This document shows, piece after piece, positions 17,886 through 25,348 of a DNA stretch of 64,000 nucleotides (position 1 is the first letter of the stretch; each line of letters begins with the position of its first letter). The DNA is taken from assembly GCA_034189655.1 (NCBI GenBank), contig JAXHUE010000001.1, positions 1-64,000 on the forward strand, written 5' to 3'. The translations under genes and the position numbers were made by a program. The stretch is from JAXHUE01 sp034189655 (GTDB taxonomy: Bacteria; Chloroflexota; Dehalococcoidia; E44-bin15). The notes under the pieces were generated by a model. The model had not been told where the DNA came from. It saw only the letters and a list, made by a program, of their open reading frames with translations, and ran no database searches.

Positions 17886-18356
17886 CTACGGGAAGTAGTG
17901 GTCATAGCAATCGTCCCAGCCACGATTGTAGCCAAAATTGTAGCCCGTGTAGTAGCCGTCCCAGTATCTCATGTTCGAGTCGATGGTGCCTTCGTCATAG
18001 CCGTCGTCGTACCCCTCGTCGTAGCCATCGTCGTACCCCTCGTCGCTGCCGGCATCGTAGCCGTCAGTGTACCCGCTGTCGTAGCCTTCACTGCTGCCGG
18101 CAGCGTAGCCGCTGGCGTAGCCCGTCGCGTTGCCGGCATCGCTGCCCTCCTGGTAGCCTGAGTCATAGCCAGCATCGTAGGCCACCGCATACGAGTGGTG
18201 GTGGGCAACGGTATAGCCGATGGCACCACAGCCCACGAGGAGGGCCAGCGGCACCACTACCACCAGCGCGGCCTGCCAGGGCTTCATCCGCTTCCAGAAC
18301 GCGAGCCTCTGCCAGAACGAGGTACCCTCCTGCGCCATCTCTGTCTCTTCGCTCAT
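17886..18356 (-). CDS. membrane-anchored GX3-repeat protein (17 glycines spaced four apart)
   Basis: 156 residues. The N-terminal 25 are polar, then one hydrophobic segment (about 28-50) contains 'LLVGC', which could be either a membrane anchor or a lipobox with Cys43. From Gly63 to Gly127 a glycine occurs every fourth residue without a break, mostly as GYxx with GSxx or GNxx at intervals ('GYDSGYQEGSDAG'). The tail is aromatic ('YWDGYYTGYNFGYNRGWDD'). Uninterrupted GX3 recalls the deca-GX3 motif of Yae1/Lto1-type proteins, but those are soluble. The Tyr/Asp/Gly content suggests an exposed, possibly metal-binding or adhesive stalk. AGGGGG lies six bases before the ATG. No function is assigned. 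Confidence 0.75.
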   Translation of the reverse strand: MSEETEMAQEGTSFWQRLAFWKRMKPWQAALVVVVPLALLVGCGAIGYTVAHHHSYAVAYDAGYDSGYQEGSDAGNATGYASGYAAGSSEGYDSGYTDGYDAGSDEGYDDGYDEGYDDGYDEGTIDSNMRYWDGYYTGYNFGYNRGWDDCYDHYFP

Positions 18357-18396
18357 ATACTGCCCCCTGTACTCTCATTGCGAGCTCACATCAAGA

Positions 18397-18425
18397 AACC
18401 TACTACCTCTCCACCGCGCTGTCAA
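18397..18425 (-). promoter_or_regulatory. promoter for the GX3-repeat gene
   Basis: On the minus strand: TTGACA (18425-18420), 17 bp, TAGGTT (18402-18397). The -35 is perfect and the -10 poor. It would give a leader of about 34 nt. Confidence 0.5.
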
Positions 18426-18559
18426 GTGGCCCCCCCCGCGCCGCCACCCGCCGCCGGGCCAGGCCACCCATGGAGCCAAGGCCACCCCCGGCACCGGGAT
18501 ATGCCACCGGTGCAGGAGAGACCTCAATGGCAAGGTGCGATTTTCAAAGAAGGAATATG

Positions 18560-18584
18560 GAAGAAACAGGTTGCTCGTTTCTTC
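18560..18584. repeat. perfect 8-bp inverted repeat with 9-bp spacer upstream of groES
   Basis: GAAGAAAC (18560-18567) and GTTTCTTC (18577-18584) separated by nine bases. It has the same 9-bp spacer as a CIRCE element but an unrelated arm sequence. It ends 40 bp before the groES -35 box, a position suited to a second regulator. Confidence 0.5.
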
Positions 18585-18623
18585 TCTACTGCTCTAGATG
18601 CTTATTTACGGCCCTGTACTCAC

Positions 18624-18652
18624 TTGCGCCTGTGGTCAATCTGGTTTAAGAT
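18624..18652 (+). promoter_or_regulatory. promoter of groES-groEL
   Basis: TTGCGC (18624-18629), a 17-bp spacer and TAAGAT (18647-18652). Transcription would start within the CIRCE element that follows. Confidence 0.75.
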
Positions 18653-18654
18653 TA

Positions 18655-18681
18655 TTAGCACTCTCGCTGTGAGACTGCTAA
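18655..18681. promoter_or_regulatory. CIRCE operator (HrcA-binding site)
   Basis: TTAGCACTC (18655-18663), a 9-bp spacer, GACTGCTAA (18673-18681). The left arm is the perfect CIRCE consensus; the right arm differs from GAGTGCTAA at one base. The position directly after the -10 box of groES is the usual one. It predicts heat-shock control by an HrcA repressor encoded elsewhere. Confidence 0.93.
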
Positions 18682-18719
18682 TTCCTTCGCGCACAAGTCT
18701 AACAAGAGGAGGTACCATA

Positions 18720-19016
18720 GTGGCAGCCAAGGTGAAACCGTTGGGAGACCGGGTCGTGGTCAAGCCGATAACCGAGGAGGAGGTCACCAAGGGCGGCATC
18801 ATCCTGCCCGACACCGCCAAGGAGAAGCCCCAGCGCGGTGAGATCGTGGCCGTCGGGCCGGGCCGCATCGGCGATGAAGGGAAGCGCATCGTGCCGGAGG
18901 TGAAGAAGGGCGACAAGGTGATCTACTCCAAGTATGCCGGCACCGAGATCAAGATGGACGACGAGGAGCTCCTCATCCTTCGCGAGGGCGACATCCTGGC
19001 CAAGATAGGCCGATAG
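18720..19016 (+). CDS. groES: co-chaperonin GroES
   Basis: 98 residues, the normal Hsp10 size. It forms the heptameric lid on GroEL. Family features: 'KPLGDRVVVKPITEEEVTKG', the mobile loop with 'GGIILPDTAKEKPQRGEIVA', 'VKKGDKVIYSKYAGTEI' and the C-terminal 'LILREGDILAKI'. The GTG start at 18720 follows AAGAGGAGGT by about six bases; in-frame codons far upstream have no family sequence. It is controlled by the CIRCE operator and co-transcribed with groEL, 30 bases downstream. Confidence 0.97.
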   Translation: MAAKVKPLGDRVVVKPITEEEVTKGGIILPDTAKEKPQRGEIVAVGPGRIGDEGKRIVPEVKKGDKVIYSKYAGTEIKMDDEELLILREGDILAKIGR

Positions 19017-19046
19017 AGACTGCGATAACGCTGCAAAGGAGGGACA

Positions 19047-20654
19047 ATGGCGAAACAGCTAGCCTATAGCGACGAGGCGAGAAAGAAACTGAAGGACGGC
19101 ATCGACGCCCTGGCCAATGCCGTTAAGATCACCCTGGGCCCCAAGGGCCGCAATGTAGTGCTTGACCGCAAGTTCGGCTCCCCCACCATCACCAACGATG
19201 GAGTGACCATCGCCAAGGAGATCGAGGTAGAGGACCCCTTCGAGAACATGGGGGCACAGCTCATCAAGGAGGTCGCCACCAAGACCAATGACATCGCCGG
19301 CGATGGCACCACCACTGCCACCGTGCTCGCCCAGGCCATCATTCACGAGGGCTTGAAGAACGTCACCGCCGGGGCCAACCCCATGGCCATCAAGAGGGGC
19401 ATCGAGATGGCGACCGATGCCGTCTTGAAAGAGCTCAAGAAGATGTCCACACCAGTGACTACCAAGGAGCAGGTATCACAGGTGGCGGCCATCTCGGCGG
19501 CCGACGAGGAGATCGGGAGCCTGATAGCCGAGGTGATGGAGAAGGTGGGCAAAGACGGCGTCATCACGGTGGAGGAAGGCAGGGGGATGAAGTATGAGAC
19601 GGAGTACGTCGAGGGGATGCAGATCGACCGCGGCTACATCAGCCCCTACTTCATCACCAACGCCGAGCACATGGAGGCAGAGGTCGAGGAGCCCTATATC
19701 CTGCTCACCGATAAGAAGATATCAGCGGTAAACGAGCTCCTGCCCGCGCTGGAAAAGATACTCCAGGTCTCCAAGAACCTGGTGATAATCGCCGAGGACG
19801 TCGACGGCGAGGCGCTGGCCACCCTGGCGGTCAACAAGCTGAGAGGCACCTTGAACTGCCTGGCGGTCAAGGCCCCCGGCTTCGGCGACCGCAGGAAGGC
19901 CATGCTCGAGGACATGGCCATCCTGACCGGCGGCAACGTCATCACCGAGGAGATGGGCCGCAAGCTGGAGTCGGTCACCATCGATGACCTCGGTCGCGCC
20001 CGGCGCGTCACCGCCGGCAAGGAAGAGACCACCATCATCGAGGGCAGAGGCTCCGACGATGCGATTCAATCGAGGATCAAGCAGGTCAAGGCCCAGATAG
20101 AGGAGAGCACCTCGGACTTCGACAAGGAGAAGCTCCAGGAGAGGCTGGCCAAGCTGGCCGGCGGCGTGGCCGTGATCAAGGTGGGCGCCGCCACCGAGGT
20201 GGAGCTCAAAGAGAAGAAGCACCGCGTTGAGGATGCCCTCTCCGCCACCAGGGCCGCGGTAGAGGAAGGCATCGTGCCCGGCGGCGGCGTGGCCTACATC
20301 AACGCACTGCCCTGCCTGGACAAGATGAAGGGACAGGGCGACGAGGCCACCGGCATCGCCATCGTGAAGCGGGCCCTCGAGGAGCCGCTGCGCATGATAG
20401 CGATAAACGCCGGCAGGGAGGGCTCCGTGGTGGTCGATGCCGTGAAGAAGGCCAAGAAGGGCCACGGCTACGACGCCCTGAGGGACAGCTACACCAACAT
20501 GATAGAGCGGGGCATCATCGACCCGGCGAAGGTGACACGGGCGGGCCTGGAGAACGCCGCAAGCATCGCCGCCATGCTGCTCACCACCGAGTCCCTCATC
20601 ACCGATATCCCGGAGAAAGAGGCCCCACCCATGCCCCAGATGCCGGAGTACTAG
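19047..20654 (+). CDS. groEL: chaperonin GroEL
   Basis: The Hsp60 ATP-dependent folding chamber, 535 residues. It shows the canonical nucleotide-binding 'GPKGRNVVLDRKFGSPTITN' and 'DIAGDGTTTATVLAQ', the apical 'ISPYFITNAEHMEAE', the hinge region 'AAVEEGIVPGGGVAYINAL', and 'NAASIAAMLLTTESLI' near the end. The C-terminus is 'EKEAPPMPQMPEY', without the common GGM repeat tail. AAAGGAGGGA precedes the ATG. Last gene of the CIRCE-controlled operon. Only one groEL is present in the window. Confidence 0.98.
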   Translation: MAKQLAYSDEARKKLKDGIDALANAVKITLGPKGRNVVLDRKFGSPTITNDGVTIAKEIEVEDPFENMGAQLIKEVATKTNDIAGDGTTTATVLAQAIIHEGLKNVTAGANPMAIKRGIEMATDAVLKELKKMSTPVTTKEQVSQVAAISAADEEIGSLIAEVMEKVGKDGVITVEEGRGMKYETEYVEGMQIDRGYISPYFITNAEHMEAEVEEPYILLTDKKISAVNELLPALEKILQVSKNLVIIAEDVDGEALATLAVNKLRGTLNCLAVKAPGFGDRRKAMLEDMAILTGGNVITEEMGRKLESVTIDDLGRARRVTAGKEETTIIEGRGSDDAIQSRIKQVKAQIEESTSDFDKEKLQERLAKLAGGVAVIKVGAATEVELKEKKHRVEDALSATRAAVEEGIVPGGGVAYINALPCLDKMKGQGDEATGIAIVKRALEEPLRMIAINAGREGSVVVDAVKKAKKGHGYDALRDSYTNMIERGIIDPAKVTRAGLENAASIAAMLLTTESLITDIPEKEAPPMPQMPEY

Positions 20655-20680
20655 CCCGTACCCGGCGACGCCTCTACGCC

Positions 20681-20713
20681 AAAAAAGGCCGCAGTCGAAA
20701 TGACTGCGGCCTT
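20681..20713 (-). terminator. Rho-independent terminator downstream of the M16 peptidase gene (also faces groEL)
   Basis: A perfect 12-bp stem, AAGGCCGCAGTC (20685-20696) with its complement at 20702-20713, and a 5-nt loop. The A-tract at 20681-20686 becomes a U-tract on the minus strand, so it is strongest for the M16 transcript; the same stem probably also ends groEL transcription. Confidence 0.85.
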
Positions 20714-20739
20714 ACCTTTCACGGCGGGAGGCCTGCCGG

Positions 20740-22011
20740 CTAGAGCTTAAGCAGGTGCTGTAAGCGCTCCTCGCCATCGACGGGGCCGACGACGGCCAGG
20801 TTGAGCTTATCGGTGACGAACAGCTCCCGCGCCACGCGCTCTAAGTCCTCAGGCGTTATGGCGTCGATTATAGACACCACCTCGTCGGCGCTGTACACCC
20901 TGCCGGTGAGCAGCTCCTGCCCCCCGACCCAGCCGGCGACGTTCCTGGTGTCCTCCATGCGTAGCAAGAGGCGCCCCTTGGCGAACTCCTTGGCCTTGGA
21001 CACCTCAGGGCCAGGTATGCCCTCTTTCAGCCGCCCCAGCTCGTGGAGTATGCCTTCGACGGCGACATCGACGCGTCCCGGGCTCACGCCGGCGTATATG
21101 GTCACGGCGCCTGCGTCCTGGAAGTGGTCCACGAAGCTGCATACGTCATAGGCCAGCCCCTGTCGCTCGCGTATCTCCAGGAAGAGTCGGCTGCTCATCC
21201 CCTCGCCCAGCACCACGTTCAAGAGGTCGAGGTTGAAGCGGTCGGGGTGGAGCACCGAAAGGCCGTGCACGGCCAGGCACAGGTGGGCCTGCTCCGAGTC
21301 CCGCCGCTCAACGCGCACGCGGGGCCCGCGCTGGCTGTCCGTTGCCGGCTGGTGGCGGCCGGGGCGGCCCACCTTCCAGTCGCCCAGCACCGCGCCGAGG
21401 CCGGACACCACCTCGTCGTGGCCGATATCGCCGGCCACGCTCACCACCACGTTGTTGGGCACGTACTGCCGTGCCAGGTAGTCGAGCAGCACGTCCCGGC
21501 CCAGGCCACCCACCGACTCCTTGCTGCCGGCGATGTCCCGGCCCAGGGCGTTCCCGGGCCACACCACCTCGTCGATGAGCATGTGCGCCCGGTGCTGCGG
21601 CGAGTCCATGCTCTCGCTGATCTCCTCGATGATGATGCAGCGCTCCTTCTCCAGGTCATCGGCCTCGAACCTGGAGTGCCGCAGCATATCGGTCATCAGG
21701 TCGAGGGCCAGGGCGAAGTGGGGCCGGGCCACCTTGCACCAGTAGATGGTGAGCTCCTTGTCGGTGGCCCCGTTGAGCACGCCCCCCACCCCCTCGATGG
21801 CCTCCGATATCTCCCTGGACGTGGCATAGCGCTCCGTCCCCTTGAAGCAGAGGTGCTCTATCATGTGGGAGAGCCCGGCCTGGTCTTCATCTTCGTAGCG
21901 GGAGCCAGCGCCGATGAACACGGCGATGCACACCGAGCGGGTATGCAGCATGGGGCTGGTAAGGCAACGCAGCCCGTTGGGGAGCACGCTCATCTGGTGC
22001 ACTCTACACAT
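20740..22011 (-). CDS. M16 zinc peptidase (pitrilysin / processing-peptidase family)
   Basis: 423 residues. The inverted zinc motif is 'SHMIEHLCFKGTERY' (HxxEH), with the downstream Glu ligand in 'NGATDKELTIYW'. The second homologous half carries 'GEGMSSRLFLEIRERQGLAYDV', the substrate-binding Arg/Tyr signature. This is the YmxG/PqqL-like single-chain class, about 410-430 residues. The start is uncertain: ATG 22011 sits directly after GAGAGG, while GTG 22002 or ATG 21993 ('MSVLPNGLRC') give better spacing. It diverges from the MBL hydrolase gene and is closed by a strong terminator. Confidence 0.9.
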   Translation of the reverse strand: MCRVHQMSVLPNGLRCLTSPMLHTRSVCIAVFIGAGSRYEDEDQAGLSHMIEHLCFKGTERYATSREISEAIEGVGGVLNGATDKELTIYWCKVARPHFALALDLMTDMLRHSRFEADDLEKERCIIIEEISESMDSPQHRAHMLIDEVVWPGNALGRDIAGSKESVGGLGRDVLLDYLARQYVPNNVVVSVAGDIGHDEVVSGLGAVLGDWKVGRPGRHQPATDSQRGPRVRVERRDSEQAHLCLAVHGLSVLHPDRFNLDLLNVVLGEGMSSRLFLEIRERQGLAYDVCSFVDHFQDAGAVTIYAGVSPGRVDVAVEGILHELGRLKEGIPGPEVSKAKEFAKGRLLLRMEDTRNVAGWVGGQELLTGRVYSADEVVSIIDAITPEDLERVARELFVTDKLNLAVVGPVDGEERLQHLLKL

Positions 22012-22029
22012 CCTCTCACACAGGGTTCA

Positions 22030-22064
22030 CCTAGAATTCTAGGTTATGGCCCCCTCAAAGTCAA
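22030..22064 (-). promoter_or_regulatory. promoter of the M16 gene with a 14-bp palindrome over its -10
   Basis: On the minus strand: TTGACT (22064-22059), 17 bp, TAGAAT (22041-22036). A perfect palindrome CCTAGAATTCTAGG (22030-22043) covers the -10, as a repressor operator would. Confidence 0.7.
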
Positions 22065-22080
22065 CATCACCCGCCCGCGG

Positions 22081-22109
22081 TTGACTTTGGCCAGGGCAGT
22101 TGATACTAT
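22081..22109 (+). promoter_or_regulatory. promoter of the MBL-lysA-holB-ricT run
   Basis: TTGACT (22081-22086), 17 bp, TACTAT (22104-22109). The ATG at 22108 therefore lies inside the -10, which argues for the GTG start at 22159. The -35 boxes of this and the M16 promoter are the arms of one 10-bp inverted repeat (22056-22065 and 22080-22089). Confidence 0.65.
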
Positions 22110-22158
22110 GCTAGGTGAAAAGAGAGAGCGGGTGGTTATAGCTAAGGAGGGGCACAGC

Positions 22159-22983
22159 GTGGAGCTCTTACCCGGCATCCACTCCATCCCGGCAGGTGCA
22201 GACCCTTTCACCGGTTTCTACGCACCCAACGTGTACCTGGTGATGGGCAAGGTGGGGGCGATGATCGACGCCGGGTTCGGCGACGATGAGTCCATCGCCG
22301 CCCGGATGGAGTACGTACGCTCCTTTACCGGGCTGCGGCTGTCCTATATCGTGGTCACACACGCTCACCCCGACCATGTCGGCGGTGCCGTGAGGATGAG
22401 GGAGGAGACCGGGGCACAGGTTGTCCTGCACCCACTGGAGTGCGAGGGGGCACAGAGTGCCGGCGTGACCGCCGACAGGCAGGTGACAGAGGGTGACGAG
22501 CTGGACTTGGACGGCTTCGTCTTTGAGTTCATCCACACCCCAGGGCACAGCCCAGGGCACATCTGCATCTACATCAGGGAGGAGGGAGTCCTCTTCTCCG
22601 GCGACCACGTGCTGGGGATCGGCACCACGGCGATGAGGCCGCCGGAGGGCGACATGGCCCAGTACATCGAGTCGCTCGAGAGGCTGCTCTCCTACGATAT
22701 CCGGCTGATCTGCCCGGGACATGGCCCCCCGATACGCCAGGCCAGGACAAAGATCGAGGAGCTCATCAAGCACCGCCTGGAGCGTGAGGAGCAGGTGCTC
22801 TCCGGCCTGGCACGGGGCAAGGGGACCGTTGAGGAGCTGGTAGCGGAGATATACCCGGAGCTGGACCATCGCCTCCACGAAGCCGCCAAGGGACAGGTCC
22901 AGGCCCACCTGGTCAAGCTGGAGCGCGCCGGCCGGGCCTACCCCACAGGCAGCGAGGAGAATGCCCGCTACGCCCTGCGCTAG
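22159..22983 (+). CDS. MBL-fold metallo-hydrolase
   Basis: 274 residues of the metallo-beta-lactamase superfamily. The metal motif is 'VVTHAHPDHVGGAV' (HxHxDH), with further ligands in 'IHTPGHSPGHICIY', 'LFSGDHVLG' and 'LICPGHGPPI'. A C-terminal winged-helix-like tail ('EEQVLSGLARGKGTVEELVAEIYP') is typical of the LACTB2/glyoxalase II-like group, so a thioester or nucleic-acid hydrolase is possible; the substrate is not evident. The GTG at 22159 was chosen because AAGGAGGGG lies six bases upstream and the upstream ATG falls within the promoter. First in the run with lysA, holB and ricT. Confidence 0.82.
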   Translation: MELLPGIHSIPAGADPFTGFYAPNVYLVMGKVGAMIDAGFGDDESIAARMEYVRSFTGLRLSYIVVTHAHPDHVGGAVRMREETGAQVVLHPLECEGAQSAGVTADRQVTEGDELDLDGFVFEFIHTPGHSPGHICIYIREEGVLFSGDHVLGIGTTAMRPPEGDMAQYIESLERLLSYDIRLICPGHGPPIRQARTKIEELIKHRLEREEQVLSGLARGKGTVEELVAEIYPELDHRLHEAAKGQVQAHLVKLERAGRAYPTGSEENARYALR

Positions 22984-23022
22984 CCCCCACAGACGCTATA
23001 GCCGCCCGGAGAGGACTTTCGG

Positions 23023-24327
23023 TTGTTCCCGTCGTCCCTGTTCCCTCCTGGCACCCGCATAGACGGCAGCGGCCACCTGGTCATCGGGGGCTGTGATGCC
23101 GTTGCCCTCGCCGCCGAGCTCGGCACGCCGCTCTACGTCTTCGACGAGGCGGCGCTCCGCGGTCGCTGCGCCGAGTACCGGCGGGAGTTCGCTAATCGCT
23201 ACCCCGACTCGCTGGTGGTCTACGCCGCCAAGGCCTACATAAACCGCGCCCTGGCCCGCCTCTTCGCCGAGGAGGGGCTGGGCCTCGACGCCGTCTCCGG
23301 CGGCGAGCTCGCCATCGCCCACTCGGTGGGCTTCCCCATGGAGCACGTCTACTTCCACGGCAACAACAAGTCGCGCCGCGAGCTGGAGCTGGCCCTGGAA
23401 TGGGGCGTCGGCCGCATCGTGGTGGACAACCTCCACGAGCTCTCCCTGCTGGAGGGGGTGGCCTCGGCCGCCGGGGCCAGGCAGAAGGTGCTCCTCCGCA
23501 TATCGCCGGGGGTAGACCCCCACACCCACGCCCACGTGGCCACCGGCGGCGCACAGAGCAAGTTCGGCCTCCCCCTGGCCCAGGCCGGGGTGGCGGCGGA
23601 GAGGGCCATGGCCTCCCCCGCCCTCGAGTTGGTGGGGCTCCACTTCCACATCGGCTCGCAGCTCTTCGACCTCTCGCCCTACAGGGAGGCCATAGACGTG
23701 GTGCTGGGCCTGGCCGCGGAGATGAGGGCCGAGCGCGGCCTTGCGCTCGTGGAGCTCAGCACCGGCGGTGGCCTCGCCATCTCATACTGCGAGGATGCCC
23801 CCGCCCCCAGCGTGGCCCAGTTCGCGGAGGTCATCACGTCGGGCCTCATCGCCGGGTGCCAGCAGCGGGGGCTGGAGAGGCCGCGGCTCATCGTAGAGCC
23901 GGGGCGCTCTATTACCGGGCCGGCGGGGGTGGCCCTCTACACCGTGGGGGCGATAAAGGAAGTGCCCGGGGGCCGCAGGTACGTGGCCGTAGACGGGGGC
24001 ATGGCAGACAACATCCGCCCCGCCCTCTACGGCGCCCGGTACCAGGCGGTGGTGGCCAACAGGGCGAGCAGCGAGCCGAGGGAGCGGGTGTGGATAGCGG
24101 GCAAGTACTGCGAGACCGGTGATATACTGATAGAGGACATCGACCTGCCCCCGGTGGCGCCCGGCGACACCATCGCCGTGCCCGCCGCGGGCGCCTACTG
24201 CCTGTCGCTGGCCTCCAACTACAACGCCGCGCCCAGGCCGGCGGTGGTGCTGGCCAGGGACGGCCAGGCACGCGTGATGAGGCGTCGCGAGAGCTACGAC
24301 GACCTCATGAGCTGCGACACTATGTGA
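23023..24327 (+). CDS. lysA: diaminopimelate decarboxylase
   Basis: Converts meso-diaminopimelate to lysine, a PLP enzyme and the last step of lysine synthesis. 434 residues. The PLP lysine is Lys70 in 'LVVYAAKAYINRALARL'. Other family motifs are 'GLGLDAVSGGELAIA', 'HFHIGSQLFDL', 'LSTGGGLAISY', 'IVEPGRSITGPAG' and 'YCETGDILIEDI' near the C-terminus. The TTG start at 23023 follows GGAGAGG by eight bases. It is 39 bases after the MBL gene and 13 before holB, so it is probably co-transcribed. Confidence 0.94.
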   Translation: MFPSSLFPPGTRIDGSGHLVIGGCDAVALAAELGTPLYVFDEAALRGRCAEYRREFANRYPDSLVVYAAKAYINRALARLFAEEGLGLDAVSGGELAIAHSVGFPMEHVYFHGNNKSRRELELALEWGVGRIVVDNLHELSLLEGVASAAGARQKVLLRISPGVDPHTHAHVATGGAQSKFGLPLAQAGVAAERAMASPALELVGLHFHIGSQLFDLSPYREAIDVVLGLAAEMRAERGLALVELSTGGGLAISYCEDAPAPSVAQFAEVITSGLIAGCQQRGLERPRLIVEPGRSITGPAGVALYTVGAIKEVPGGRRYVAVDGGMADNIRPALYGARYQAVVANRASSEPRERVWIAGKYCETGDILIEDIDLPPVAPGDTIAVPAAGAYCLSLASNYNAAPRPAVVLARDGQARVMRRRESYDDLMSCDTM

Positions 24328-24340
24328 AGAGGAACGCCCC

Positions 24341-25345
24341 GTGTGGCGGTTCGTCGGCAACGACATCACCATAGAGCTCATGGAGAGGGGCCTCGAGGAG
24401 GGGAGGCTGGCCCATGCCTACCTCCTGGTGGGGCCGGCCCACGTGGGCAAGCTGACGCTTGCCCTCGACATGGCACGGGCATTGAACTGCGAGGCGGAGG
24501 AGAGGCCCTGTGGCCGGTGTCTACCGTGCCAGAGGATAGGAGAAGAGATGAGGCACGCCGATGTCGTCGTGCTGTGCCCGCCCTCCGGGGCCGACATCGG
24601 CATCGACCGCATCAGGGAGCTCCAGCACACGGCGAGCCTCAAGCCATTCGAGGGGAGGCACCGGGTCTTCATCATCGACGGGGCGGAGGCCCTCTCCCGC
24701 GAGGCCGCCAACTGCCTGCTGAAGACCCTCGAGGAGCCGCCGCCCGGGGTCTACCTCATCCTCCTCGCGACCAGTGAGGGGCGGCTCCTGCCCACCATAC
24801 GCTCCCGCTGCCAGCGCGTGGAGCTCAGGCCGCTCTCCGGCCCCGTGGTAGAGAGGTTCCTCGTCGAGCACGAGCACTGCCAGCCAGGGCAGGCCGGGGT
24901 GCTGGCCAGGCTGTCCCAGGGGTGCCTGGGCTGGGCAGTGAGCGCCGCCCGTGACGACGCCGTGCTTCGAGAGCGCGCGCAGAGGCTCGACGAGCTGCGT
25001 TCGCTGGCGGGCGCCGACCTCTGGGAGCGCTTCTCCTATGCCGGGCGGCTGGCGAGCGGCCTCGCCGATGACAGGCGCTCGACAGACGATACCCTCTCGC
25101 TGTGGCTCTCCTGGTGGCTCGACCTGATGCGGGCCCGCGGCGGGTGCAGCGAGGGCATCGTCAACGTAGACCACGAGGCCGACATCCGCCGCGAGGCGGA
25201 GCGCTACACCATCCGGGAGATCGTTGCATTCATCCACAGCATATGCCGGGCGCGGGTAGAGCTTGAGCAGAACGCCAACCCCCGCCTGGCCCTGGAGGTC
25301 CTCATGCTGGACATGCCACACTATAGAGAGGGGGCAGCCTGTTAG
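24341..25345 (+). CDS. holB: DNA polymerase III delta' subunit
   Basis: A clamp-loader subunit of 334 residues. The AAA+ domain has a degenerate P-loop, 'LLVGPAHVGKLTLALDMARA', a zinc module with 'CGRCLPCQRIGEE' plus an upstream Cys, and the sensor and box VII region 'SREAANCLLKTLEEPPPGVY' followed by 'TIRSRCQRVELRPL' (SRC motif). These match delta' rather than gamma/tau. The GTG start at 24341 follows GAGGAACG. ricT begins three bases after its stop, the arrangement seen in many Gram-positive genomes (holB-yaaT). Confidence 0.9.
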   Translation: MWRFVGNDITIELMERGLEEGRLAHAYLLVGPAHVGKLTLALDMARALNCEAEERPCGRCLPCQRIGEEMRHADVVVLCPPSGADIGIDRIRELQHTASLKPFEGRHRVFIIDGAEALSREAANCLLKTLEEPPPGVYLILLATSEGRLLPTIRSRCQRVELRPLSGPVVERFLVEHEHCQPGQAGVLARLSQGCLGWAVSAARDDAVLRERAQRLDELRSLAGADLWERFSYAGRLASGLADDRRSTDDTLSLWLSWWLDLMRARGGCSEGIVNVDHEADIRREAERYTIREIVAFIHSICRARVELEQNANPRLALEVLMLDMPHYREGAAC

Positions 25346-25348
25346 GAT

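Larger units (their letters stand above)
18357..18719 (+). other. 363-bp intergenic region between the GX3-repeat gene and groES
   Basis: Contains the minus-strand promoter of the GX3-repeat gene (18397-18425), an isolated perfect inverted repeat (18560-18584), the groES promoter (18624-18652), the CIRCE operator (18655-18681) and the groES ribosome-binding site AAGAGGAGGT. The stretch 18426-18559 is C-rich, and I see no gene or site in it. Confidence 0.7.

Noticed and set aside
17990..18140. Short repeated units resembling a CRISPR array or tandem repeat
   Set aside because: The units are irregular 12-24-bp repeats that encode the GX3 protein in frame; there are no uniform repeats with unique spacers and no cas genes.
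22108..22158. ATG at 22108 as the start of the MBL hydrolase
   Set aside because: It falls inside the -10 hexamer of the predicted promoter and has no ribosome-binding site; GTG 22159 has AAGGAGGGG at good spacing.
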